DNA of 64,000 nt from Microvirga terricola (GTDB lineage Bacteria; Pseudomonadota; Alphaproteobacteria; Rhizobiales; Beijerinckiaceae), in the NCBI RefSeq assembly GCF_011777495.1, contig NZ_JAATJS010000004.1:372001-436000 (forward strand), in the 5' to 3' direction. Made by a program: the position numbers and the translations under genes. The notes under the pieces were generated by a model. The model saw nothing but the letters and a program-made list of their open reading frames with translations, searched no databases and was not told the origin of the DNA. Of the stretch, positions 33,925 to 40,861 are shown in pieces. The stretch's first letter is position 1. Each line of letters starts with the position of its first letter.

Positions 33925-34432
33925 CGGATCCTCTTTGGCTTCCGCCCACTCCCTCAGACAGGTCCATTCCATAGGACAACGGTCAGAGCAAGCTTGCAAG
34001 CCAACGAGCCCTACGGGCCGAAGTCGAAGCCACTCTCGGAAGAGAAATCCGGTCTACTTATAAAATCCGTCGCGAAGATTGAGACCGTGTTCGAGCCATA
34101 CCTTCAAGGCGCAGAGCAGTTGCCCCGAACAAAAAAAATGGCCAGTTGGGGACGGTGTTGTGGAGGCAACGCTCCGTCCCCAATCTGGCCGACCTACGAA
34201 CTCCCAGGAGATGCGGCGGACCTGAGCATCCGTAGGGTATTTCGACTCCGCAAAGCGGAGGAAACCTGATAAGAACATATAGGAAACATTCGGCGAAGCA
34301 AGGGCCGCATTTCCTATGAAAACCAACTCCGCAATCAAGCTAGACGGGACCTCGACGAAAGACAAGCGTCTCGCGCTTGACAAGTGGATGACAATTGTCC
34401 TCAGCCCGAGGTGGGAATCGCCTCGGTGGGAT
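33925..34432. other. Gene-poor 508-bp stretch
   Basis: No frame here has coding character, a good ribosome site or a recognisable product. It holds a long hairpin with a T-run on the minus strand (34131-34190), a CCGAGG-N9-CCTCGG hairpin (about 34408-34428) just after the divK stop, and a short CTCCGC-AAA-GCGGAG hairpin. It may be worn-down mobile DNA, but no transposase motif could be read. Confidence 0.5.
34131..34190 (-). terminator. Long hairpin terminator, minus strand
   Basis: Arms GGCCAGTTGGGGACGG (34140-34155) and CCGTCCCCAATCTGGCC (34174-34190) pair almost perfectly, with an inner GTTG/CAAC pair. On the minus strand the stem is followed by eight T. It lies some 240 bp after the divK stop, so it either ends a long divK 3' UTR or an unrecognised transcript. 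Confidence 0.6.
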
Positions 34433-34816
34433 TCAAGCCCTAGCGCCGTCGGCTTCCAGATAGGTTTTAACCGTCTCGATGAACTTGGCGACCGAGATCG
34501 GCTTGGAGAGATAGGCCTCGCAGCCGCCCTCCCTGATCCGCTCCTCATCCCCCTTCATGGCGAAGGCGGTGATCGCGATTACGGGGATGGATTTCAGGTC
34601 CTCGTCGGCCTTCAGCCAGCGGGTGACTTCGAGGCCGGAGACCTCAGGCAACTGGATATCCATGAGAATCAGGTCGGGCTTGTGGGCGCGCGCCAGCTCC
34701 ATGGCCTCGATGCCGTGGCCCGTTTTCAGGGTGGCATAGCCATGGGCTTCCAGAAGATCGTTGAAGAGCTTCATGTTGAGCTCGTTATCCTCAACGATGA
34801 GCACGGTCTTTTTCAT
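34433..34816 (-). CDS. divK: Single-domain response regulator DivK
   Basis: 127-residue receiver domain with no output domain, the length of Caulobacter DivK (125). The phosphoacceptor is Asp53 ([13 protein letters not shown]), with the acidic pocket VEDNE, the Thr in AITAF and the Lys in LSKPIS. DivK signals through the DivJ/PleC/DivL kinases to CtrA and controls the alphaproteobacterial cell cycle. In many relatives pleD follows in the same operon; no pleD is seen here. Divergent from the DUF3572 gene. Confidence 0.92.
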   Translation of the reverse strand: MKKTVLIVEDNELNMKLFNDLLEAHGYATLKTGHGIEAMELARAHKPDLILMDIQLPEVSGLEVTRWLKADEDLKSIPVIAITAFAMKGDEERIREGGCEAYLSKPISVAKFIETVKTYLEADGARA

Positions 34817-34916
34817 GATAGCCGTCCCCGGGGCCCCAATCCGACTTCACCGGCCCGCTTGTTCGTCCGATGATAGACCTACATTCAAACTCGTTGATGA
34901 ACCACGAATCCAACGC

Positions 34917-35207
34917 ATGACCTCAACTTATAGAAAAGTAACTCTTAACGAGGCCGAAGGTGTGGCGGTCACCGCCTTTACCTTCATCACCGCCGACGAG
35001 GACCGCTTGAGCCGGTTCCTTGCCTTGTCGGGCTTAAGCGTCGATTCGATCCGATCGGCGGCCTCCCAGCCCGGCTTCCTGGCCGCCGTTCTCGACTATG
35101 TCGCCTCGGACGAGCCGCTGCTTATCGATCTCGCAAAGGAGATGAACACCAAGCCCGAGCGCATCATGGAAGCGCGCTGGACCCTGTCGCCCTCGGAGTT
35201 CGAGTAA
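34917..35207 (+). CDS. DUF3572 family protein
   Basis: 96 residues; the conserved part runs through AVTAFTFITADEDRLSRFLALSGL and then SQPGFLAAVLDYVASDEPLL, typical of this small alphaproteobacterial family of unknown function. ATG 34917 is preferred over in-frame upstream starts that lie inside divK antisense. dinB follows nine bases after the stop, and the divK-DUF3572-dinB neighbourhood is familiar in rhizobia. Confidence 0.88.
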   Translation: MTSTYRKVTLNEAEGVAVTAFTFITADEDRLSRFLALSGLSVDSIRSAASQPGFLAAVLDYVASDEPLLIDLAKEMNTKPERIMEARWTLSPSEFE

Positions 35208-35216
35208 GGCGTGCCG

Positions 35217-36491
35217 ATGAGCGAGGCGCCCTTCTGCCGCGATTGCCTGACCTTCGCCGCCAGTAGCCTGGCGGAACGCTGCTCCGTATGCGGGTCCCCT
35301 CGCCTGTTGCGGCATAAGGAGCGCGATACGCTCGCCATCGCGCACGTGGATTGCGACGCCTTTTTCGCGGCCGTGGAAAAACGCGACGATCCGAGTCTCG
35401 CGGACAAGCCCGTCATTGTCGGCGGCGGCAAGCGCGGCGTGGTGTCCACCTGCTGCTATGTGGCCCGGACCTACGGAGTGCGCTCTGCCATGCCGATGTT
35501 CAAGGCGCTTGAAGCCTGCCCTCATTCGGTGGTCATCAAGCCGAACATTGACAAATACCGCATCGCCGGCCGCGAGGTGCGCCAGCTCATGTTGGAGCTG
35601 ACGCCGCTGGTTGAGCCGGTTTCCATCGACGAGGCCTTTCTGGACCTGACCGGCACCGAGCGCCTGCATCATGGCAGCCCGGCGCTGACGCTGGCGAAAT
35701 TCGCGCGCAAGGTGGAGGACGAGATCGGCATCACGATCTCGGTCGGCCTGTCCTACAACAAGTTCTTGGCCAAGATCGCCTCGGACTTTCAGAAGCCGCG
35801 CGGTTTCTCGATTATCGGCCGCGCGGAAGCGCCGGCATTCCTGGCCGACAAGCCGGTGTCGATCATCCCCGGCATCGGCGCATCGGCGCAGACGCGGCTC
35901 GCCAAGGCGGGCGTGACCCTCATCGGGCACCTGCGCGATGTGCCTCTCAAAGCTCTGTTCGAGGCTCTGGGCCGGGATGCGCAGAGGCTCTCCCGTCTCG
36001 CCTGGGGCGAAGACAGTCGCCGGGTCACGCCGGAGCGCGAGACGAAAAGCGTTTCGGCAGAGACGACCTTCGACACCGATTTGCGCTCTTTCGAGGACCT
36101 GGAACCCATCCTGTGGCGGCTGTCCGAAAAGGTCTCGCGCCGACTGAAGGCGGCGGATCTCGCCGGGCGCAGCATCACCCTCAAACTGAAGGATTCCGAA
36201 TTCCGGATCCTCACCCGCAGCCGGTCAGGCCTGCCGCCGACCCAGTTGGCGGCTCGCCTGTTCGATCCCGCGCGGCAGATGCTGAAAGCGGCTTGCGACG
36301 GCACGGCCTTTCGCCTCATCGGCATCGGCGCGTCCGATCTCTGCGATGCGGCGGAAGCCGACAAGGGCGACCTTGCCGATCAAAGCGTGGTCCGGCAGGC
36401 CCACATGGAGGCGGCCATCGACAAGATCCGCGACAAGTTCGGCCTCGACGCCCTGCAGAAAGGCCTAGCGCTGCGCAAACCTCAGCGCTGA
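35217..36491 (+). CDS. dinB: DNA polymerase IV with N-terminal four-cysteine extension
   Basis: 424-residue Y-family lesion-bypass polymerase. Catalytic acids are in HVDCDAFFAAVE and SIDEAFLDLTG; the HhH segment IPGIGASAQTRLAKAG and a little-finger domain follow. Before the polymerase domain there is a 40-residue extension with two CxxC pairs (FCRDC, RCSVC) that probably binds zinc. The C-terminus has no recognisable QLxLF clamp motif, ending KGLALRKPQR. ATG 35217 is used; GTG 35211 is two codons earlier. Convergent with eipB, overlapping it by 10 bp. Confidence 0.93.
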   Translation: MSEAPFCRDCLTFAASSLAERCSVCGSPRLLRHKERDTLAIAHVDCDAFFAAVEKRDDPSLADKPVIVGGGKRGVVSTCCYVARTYGVRSAMPMFKALEACPHSVVIKPNIDKYRIAGREVRQLMLELTPLVEPVSIDEAFLDLTGTERLHHGSPALTLAKFARKVEDEIGITISVGLSYNKFLAKIASDFQKPRGFSIIGRAEAPAFLADKPVSIIPGIGASAQTRLAKAGVTLIGHLRDVPLKALFEALGRDAQRLSRLAWGEDSRRVTPERETKSVSAETTFDTDLRSFEDLEPILWRLSEKVSRRLKAADLAGRSITLKLKDSEFRILTRSRSGLPPTQLAARLFDPARQMLKAACDGTAFRLIGIGASDLCDAAEADKGDLADQSVVRQAHMEAAIDKIRDKFGLDALQKGLALRKPQR

Positions 36492-37309
36492 CAGGGCGTG
36501 GCGGTCTGGATCTGGAGGCTCTGGAGGTCACCCTTCAAAGCAAAATCACCGTAATCGAGCTTCAACGCCCGGCTGATGCCGTTCTCAAAAAGCTCGAAGG
36601 AAATGGTGTAGATCGGTGCGCGGTCGCCCACGCCTTCGGTGAAGTAACTGATTGTCACCGGCCAGCGCGGCACTTTCGCCAAGCCATCCTGCTTGATGGC
36701 TTCTTCGAGATTATCACCGGCGCCCGGTGCTATCCTGTGCCCGATCACGCCGAGGGTTTCATAAACCTTCTTGCCGTCATCGGAGCCGTCATAGACCCTA
36801 ACCGTAAGCGTCGTCTGGCCGGCGCGGGCCGCTTCGATCAAGCGCTTGAGGTGTTCGGTCGGGAAGATCGGCTGTCCACTGGCCGCAAAGGAAGCATTGC
36901 GCGGCTGCTTGAACCGGACATCGAGAGAACCATCCGGCTTCAGCTTCGCATCGCCGTCCACGCCATCGTTTCCGCCGCCCGTCGAGGTCGATTTGAAGCG
37001 CATGGACTGGCCGTCGCCGGTCTCGAAGGTCGCGGTCCGTGTATCCAGCGTGCGCGAGCCGGTTTCGCTGCCGTCGAGCACGGTCACCTGACGATATGTC
37101 AGCGTATAGCCGTCGCAGGCATTGCCGCCGAATTCCATGGCGATGCGCCCGCGCGCATTGTCGAGACCGCGGGACCCGCCCGAGCGCGCCAGTGAGAGGT
37201 CATACACGGCCCGGTGTGGGACGAGTTGCACCGGAGCATTCGCGGTTTGCGCGAACGCGGGAGCCAGCATGACCAGGGAAAGAGCCGATGCCGTCAGAAA
37301 GGAGCGCAT
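36482..37309 (-). CDS. eipB: Cell-envelope integrity protein EipB (DUF1849)
   Basis: 275 residues with a signal peptide (FLTASALSLVMLAPAFAQ). The mature protein begins with the family signature LVPHRAVYDLSL and should form the open beta-barrel or spiral known for Brucella EipB in the periplasm. Two Cys (GNACDGY and the C-terminal TPCQR) match the pair that forms a disulfide there. EipB is needed for envelope stability under stress. ATG 37309 is chosen as the start of the signal peptide; the frame itself extends to 37408. Confidence 0.9.
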   Translation of the reverse strand: MRSFLTASALSLVMLAPAFAQTANAPVQLVPHRAVYDLSLARSGGSRGLDNARGRIAMEFGGNACDGYTLTYRQVTVLDGSETGSRTLDTRTATFETGDGQSMRFKSTSTGGGNDGVDGDAKLKPDGSLDVRFKQPRNASFAASGQPIFPTEHLKRLIEAARAGQTTLTVRVYDGSDDGKKVYETLGVIGHRIAPGAGDNLEEAIKQDGLAKVPRWPVTISYFTEGVGDRAPIYTISFELFENGISRALKLDYGDFALKGDLQSLQIQTATPCQR

Positions 37310-37443
37310 GGGACCTCCGATGCCTTGCCGACTGAGAATACAAGAATAGAAGTCTCTTGCGGACACGGCAATGTTCCGTCTTGCGTCTATCTGGCTCATC
37401 CGCCACAAGATTTCCCCGGATTATCGCAAGCCGAGGTTTTCAC

Positions 37444-37914
37444 ATGAGCGCTGTCGACAAGAAACTTCAGGAACTGGGGATCACCCTGCCGACCCCGGCC
37501 GCCCCGGTGGCCAACTACGTGCCCTACGTCCGCACAGGGAACCTCATCATTATTTCGGGCCAGCTCTGCCTCGGCCTCGACGGCAAGCTCGCCGACGCCC
37601 ACAAGGGCAAGCTCGGTGGGGAAATCTCTCCCGAGGTAGGCCAGCAGGCCGCGCGCCTGTGCGCCATCAACCTGCTTGCCCAGTTGAAGGCCGCTGTCGG
37701 CGACCTCGACCGGGTGGTGCGTTGCGCGCGCCTCGGCGGCTTCATCAACGCCGTGCCGACCTTTGCGGGCCTTGCTCCCGTCATGAACGGCGCGTCTGAC
37801 CTGATGGTCGAGGCGCTGGGCGACAAGGGCCGCCATGCCCGCTCCACCGTCGGCGTCGCGGAGCTTCCGCTCGATGCCTGCGTCGAAGTCGAAGGAATGT
37901 TTGAAGTCCAATGA
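37444..37914 (+). CDS. RidA family protein (YjgF/UK114)
   Basis: 156 residues; the long RidA subgroup. Members hydrolyse reactive enamines and imines made by PLP enzymes. The catalytic Arg of the family corresponds to HARSTVGVAELPLDACVEVE near the C-terminus. N-terminal LPTPAAPVANYVPYVRTGNL and the GQLCLG segment fit the subgroup. The stop overlaps the start of the phosphodiesterase gene as ATGA, so the two are co-translated. Confidence 0.92.
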   Translation: MSAVDKKLQELGITLPTPAAPVANYVPYVRTGNLIIISGQLCLGLDGKLADAHKGKLGGEISPEVGQQAARLCAINLLAQLKAAVGDLDRVVRCARLGGFINAVPTFAGLAPVMNGASDLMVEALGDKGRHARSTVGVAELPLDACVEVEGMFEVQ

Positions 37915-38663
37915 GCACGCCCAGCTGGATCGTCGCCAAGCCCATCGCCCATCGCGGCTTGCATGACAAAGCCAACGGCGTGATCGAGAACACCATCTCG
38001 GCCGCGGAAGCCGCCATCGCGCGCGGCTTCCCGATCGAATGCGATGTTCAGCTCACCGCCGACGGCGAGGCCATCGTCTTCCACGATTTCGAACTCGACC
38101 GTCTCACGGGCGATAGCGGCCTCGTCATCGAGCGCAATCTCTCGAACCTGAACGGCATCGACATCAAGGGCGCTGTCGGCGGGGACAAGATCCCCTCTCT
38201 CAAGCAGTTCCTCGATCGGATCGCCGGGCGAGTGCCGCTGATCATCGAGATCAAGAGCAAGTTCAACGGCGATCTGCGGTTGACGAAGCGTGCCTGCGAG
38301 ATCCTCGCCGACTACAAAGGCCCGTTCGTAGTGAAGTCGTTCGACCCGGTCATCGTGACCGCGTTGAAGACGCTCGCACCGCATTTCGCGCGCGGCATCA
38401 TCGCCGAGTTGCACTACGCCTCGAAGACCGACGAGATCCTCTCGCCAGAAATGAAGTTCCAGCTCGCGAACCTGCTCCATCTCGGAGAGTCGCAGCCGCA
38501 CTTCCTGTCCTGGCACGTGAAGGACCTTCCTTCCGCTCCGGCCTATCTGTGCAAGCTCCTGGGCAACATGCCGGTCATGACCTGGACCGTGCGCAACCCG
38601 GAAGATCGCGCCCGCGCCGAAAAGCACGCGGATCAGATGATCTTCGAGGGTTTCCTGCCTTAA
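37911..38663 (+). CDS. Glycerophosphodiester phosphodiesterase
   Basis: 250-residue GDPD-family TIM barrel, cytoplasmic (no signal peptide), releasing glycerol 3-phosphate from deacylated phospholipids. Catalytic His and acids are seen in AHRGLHD, ENTISAAEAAIARGFPIECDVQ and VFHD, with IEIKSK for the metal-binding Glu. Coupled to the RidA gene by a 4-bp overlap. UgpQ-like in size, but no ugp transport genes are nearby. Confidence 0.93.
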   Translation: MSTPSWIVAKPIAHRGLHDKANGVIENTISAAEAAIARGFPIECDVQLTADGEAIVFHDFELDRLTGDSGLVIERNLSNLNGIDIKGAVGGDKIPSLKQFLDRIAGRVPLIIEIKSKFNGDLRLTKRACEILADYKGPFVVKSFDPVIVTALKTLAPHFARGIIAELHYASKTDEILSPEMKFQLANLLHLGESQPHFLSWHVKDLPSAPAYLCKLLGNMPVMTWTVRNPEDRARAEKHADQMIFEGFLP

Positions 38664-38674
38664 CCACCGTTGTC

Positions 38675-38697
38675 ATGGCCGGGCTCGTCCCGGCCAT
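38675..38697. repeat. Palindromic extragenic repeat
   Basis: ATGGCCGGG-CTCGT-CCCGGCCAT, a perfect 9-bp inverted repeat. Units of this form are scattered between genes in many Hyphomicrobiales genomes. It sits 12 bases after the phosphodiesterase stop. Confidence 0.6.
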
Positions 38698-38725
38698 CTC
38701 GAGAGATGGTCTCTGCAATTGCGAG

Positions 38726-38776
38726 GATCCCGCCGTGTCCTTATCTTGAGGACTCAAACGGCGGGATCTTTCTTTT
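38726..38776 (+). terminator. Long terminator hairpin directly before the FemAB-like gene
   Basis: Outer stem GATCCCGCCGT / ACGGCGGGATC with an inner GTCCT/AGGAC stem, then TTTCTTTT. The T-run ends three bases before the GTG of the next gene. Confidence 0.85.
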
Positions 38777-38779
38777 AGC

Positions 38780-39961
38780 GTGACCTTCCAAGTCAAAATC
38801 GCCCAAGGCCTTAAGGCCGTTCCCGCCGCTGCGTGGGATTCCTGCGCCCTGCCCGGCCAAGAGCTGAACCCTGGCGGCGAGCCATTCAATCCCTTCGTCT
38901 CGCATGCTTTCCTCTCCGCATTGGAAGACTCCGGCTGCGTCGGACCCAAGACCGGCTGGACGCCGCTGCATGTGCTGGTGGAGGATAAGGCCGGCACGCT
39001 CGTCGGCGCCACGCCCTGCTATCTCAAAAGCCACTCGCTCGGCGAATATGTCTTCGACCACGCCTGGGCCGATGCCTACACGCGGGCTGGCGGCCATTAC
39101 TATCCCAAGCTTCAGGTCGCGGTGCCGTTTACCCCGGTGACTGGCCCGCGCCTCCTGGTGCCGCCGGGACCACAGGCCGTCGACATCAGGGCGCATCTGA
39201 TCGCGGGCTTGCGCGCGCTGCGGGACCAGACCGGCGCCTCGTCGATCCACGCCACGTTCCTGCAAGAAGCGGACATCGCGGCCTTCACCTCGAACGGTTT
39301 CTTGCGGCGCGACGATCAGCAGTTTCACTGGTTCAATGACGACTACGAAACATTCGAGGACTTCCTCGCCGCCCTCGCCTCGCGCAAGCGTAAGGCCATC
39401 CGGCGCGAAAGGCGCGAGGCCTTGGCGAGCGGCATCACCATCGAATGGCTGACCGGCGCTGCGATCACCGAAGCCCATTGGGATGCGTTTTTCGCCTTCT
39501 ACATGGATACCGGATCGCGCAAATGGGGCCGTCCCTATCTCAACCGCCGTTTCTTTTCACTGATCGGCGAGCGCATGGCGGATCGCGTGCTGCTGGTCAT
39601 GGCGAAGCGCGAAGGGCGCTACATTGCAGGGGCAATCAACTTCATCGGCAACAAGCGCCTTTATGGGCGCAACTGGGGATGCATCGAGGATCATCCCTTC
39701 CTGCATTTCGAGGTCTGCTATTACCAGGCCATCGAATTCGCCATCGCGCACGGGCTCGACAGGGTCGAGGCTGGTGCGCAGGGCGAGCACAAGCTCGCTC
39801 GAGGCTATCGGCCCGTCATCACCTCGTCCGCCCATGACATCGCCGATCCCGGCCTGCGGCGGGCGGTGAAGGCCTATCTTGACCAGGAACGCCGGTACGT
39901 CTCCGAGGCGGTCGACGAATTGGCCTCAGCGTCTCCGTTCCGGCATGGGGATGAGGAATAG
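38780..39961 (+). CDS. FemAB-like (DUF482) GNAT-fold protein
   Basis: 393 residues of the PF04339 type: N-terminal IPAAEW-like VPAAAWDSCALPG, NPFVSHAFLSALEDSG, GATPCYLKSHSLGEYVFD in the middle, ARGYRPVITSSAHDIADP near the C-terminus. The two GNAT-like domains resemble Fem transferases that add amino acids to peptidoglycan, but the substrate is unknown. The only start that keeps the conserved N-terminus is GTG 38780, three bases after a terminator T-run and with no Shine-Dalgarno sequence, so translation may be leaderless or controlled by the hairpin. Confidence 0.86.
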   Translation: MTFQVKIAQGLKAVPAAAWDSCALPGQELNPGGEPFNPFVSHAFLSALEDSGCVGPKTGWTPLHVLVEDKAGTLVGATPCYLKSHSLGEYVFDHAWADAYTRAGGHYYPKLQVAVPFTPVTGPRLLVPPGPQAVDIRAHLIAGLRALRDQTGASSIHATFLQEADIAAFTSNGFLRRDDQQFHWFNDDYETFEDFLAALASRKRKAIRRERREALASGITIEWLTGAAITEAHWDAFFAFYMDTGSRKWGRPYLNRRFFSLIGERMADRVLLVMAKREGRYIAGAINFIGNKRLYGRNWGCIEDHPFLHFEVCYYQAIEFAIAHGLDRVEAGAQGEHKLARGYRPVITSSAHDIADPGLRRAVKAYLDQERRYVSEAVDELASASPFRHGDEE

Positions 39962-40033
39962 AGGCCTGACATTTCGCTCTCGCCGTCTATGTTTGAATCG
40001 GCACAGCCGTTCCGGCGAGGAGAGAGATTGGTC

Positions 40034-40519
40034 ATGCAGAAGATCACCCCGTTCCTGTGGTTCGACACAGAAGCCGAAGAGGCGATGAACTTCTACGTCT
40101 CGGTCTTCAAGAACGCGAAGGCCGGCAAAGTCACGCGTTATGGGGATTCCGGACCGGGACCGGCGGGCAAAGTGATGACGGCGTCATTCGAATTGAATGG
40201 CGTGCCATTCACCGCCCTGAACGGCGGCCCCCAATTCAAGTTCAACGAGGCGATCTCATTCGTCGTGCATTGCCAGGACCAGGCAGAAGTGGACGAATTG
40301 TGGGAGAAGCTCTCCGAGGGCGGTGAACAAAGGCCCTGCGCCTGGCTGAAGGACAAATTCGGCATCTCGTGGCAGATCGTGCCGACCGTGATGATCGAGA
40401 TGCTCAGCGAGCCCGATCCGGCAAAATCCAAGCGAGTCATGGAAGCGATGCTTCAGATGACGAAGATCGACATCGCGACCTTGAAGCGGGCTATGAAGGC
40501 TAGCCCGCTGCCAGCTTAG
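40034..40519 (+). CDS. VOC family protein (PhnB-like)
   Basis: 161 residues of the 3-demethylubiquinone-methyltransferase-like glyoxalase fold: KITPFLWFDTEAEEAMNFYVSVF at the start, MTASFELNGVPFTALNGGP, and GGEQRPCAWLKDKFGISWQIVP. Despite the old family name these are not methyltransferases; function is unknown. GGAGAGAG precedes ATG 40034. The stop codon TAG is formed by the first bases of the palindromic repeat element that follows. Confidence 0.9.
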   Translation: MQKITPFLWFDTEAEEAMNFYVSVFKNAKAGKVTRYGDSGPGPAGKVMTASFELNGVPFTALNGGPQFKFNEAISFVVHCQDQAEVDELWEKLSEGGEQRPCAWLKDKFGISWQIVPTVMIEMLSEPDPAKSKRVMEAMLQMTKIDIATLKRAMKASPLPA

Positions 40520-40621
40520 AGCATTTTCCGACGAAGTGAACACCGGTTCGGCGAAGAAAATGCGGCAAGAACAATAAGATAGAGCATCCGATCTGATCGT
40601 GTCAGATCGAAAAATGCTCTA
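40517..40621. repeat. 105-bp palindromic intergenic element
   Basis: Ends are inverted repeats TAGAGCATTTT and AAAATGCTCTA-like (40611-40621). Inside are two hairpins: GCATTTTC / GAAAATGC (40521-40528 and 40556-40563) and CGATCTGA-N5-TCAGATCG (40589-40609) inside AGAGCAT / ATGCTCT. The layout is that of the short non-coding mosaic repeats found between genes in Hyphomicrobiales. It fills the whole space between two convergent genes and supplies TAG stop codons to both. Confidence 0.75.
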
Positions 40622-40861
40622 GAGCGCCGACCGGATCGTGCTGAGGCCGTTCACGACGGCGCCGGTGGACGTGCCTAGCGCATTCAGGGTCAGTTCGACC
40701 ATCCAGTAGCAGCCGACAAGAATTGCCGGCACGAGGACCCACGCGAGAATTTCCTCGAACCAGACGCGGCGGCGACGCCGTGCCCGGCGCCTTTCGCGCC
40801 CGGACGGCTTCGTTTTTGCGAAGGAAGCCTCAAGCGGGCCCTGATGCAGATCGGTCGTCAT
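40619..40861 (-). CDS. Small basic single-span membrane protein
   Basis: 80 residues: a very basic cytoplasmic part (RERRRARRRRRVWFEE) and one transmembrane helix (ILAWVLVPAILVGCYWMVEL). Its ATG overlaps the clpA stop (ATGA), so it is translated with clpA. Family not recognised. The C-terminus ends at a TAG belonging to the palindromic repeat, so the original tail may have been different. Confidence 0.75.
   Translation of the reverse strand: MTTDLHQGPLEASFAKTKPSGRERRRARRRRRVWFEEILAWVLVPAILVGCYWMVELTLNALGTSTGAVVNGLSTIRSAL

Noticed and set aside
34400-34436. Possible tRNA-like fold (GGGATTCAAGCCC)
   Set aside because: The T-arm-like piece has no matching acceptor, D or anticodon arms around it.
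34054-34548. 164-residue minus-strand frame in the gap after divK, examined as a transposase remnant
   Set aside because: It begins inside divK in another frame, crosses the long terminator hairpin, and shows no DDE or other transposase motif.
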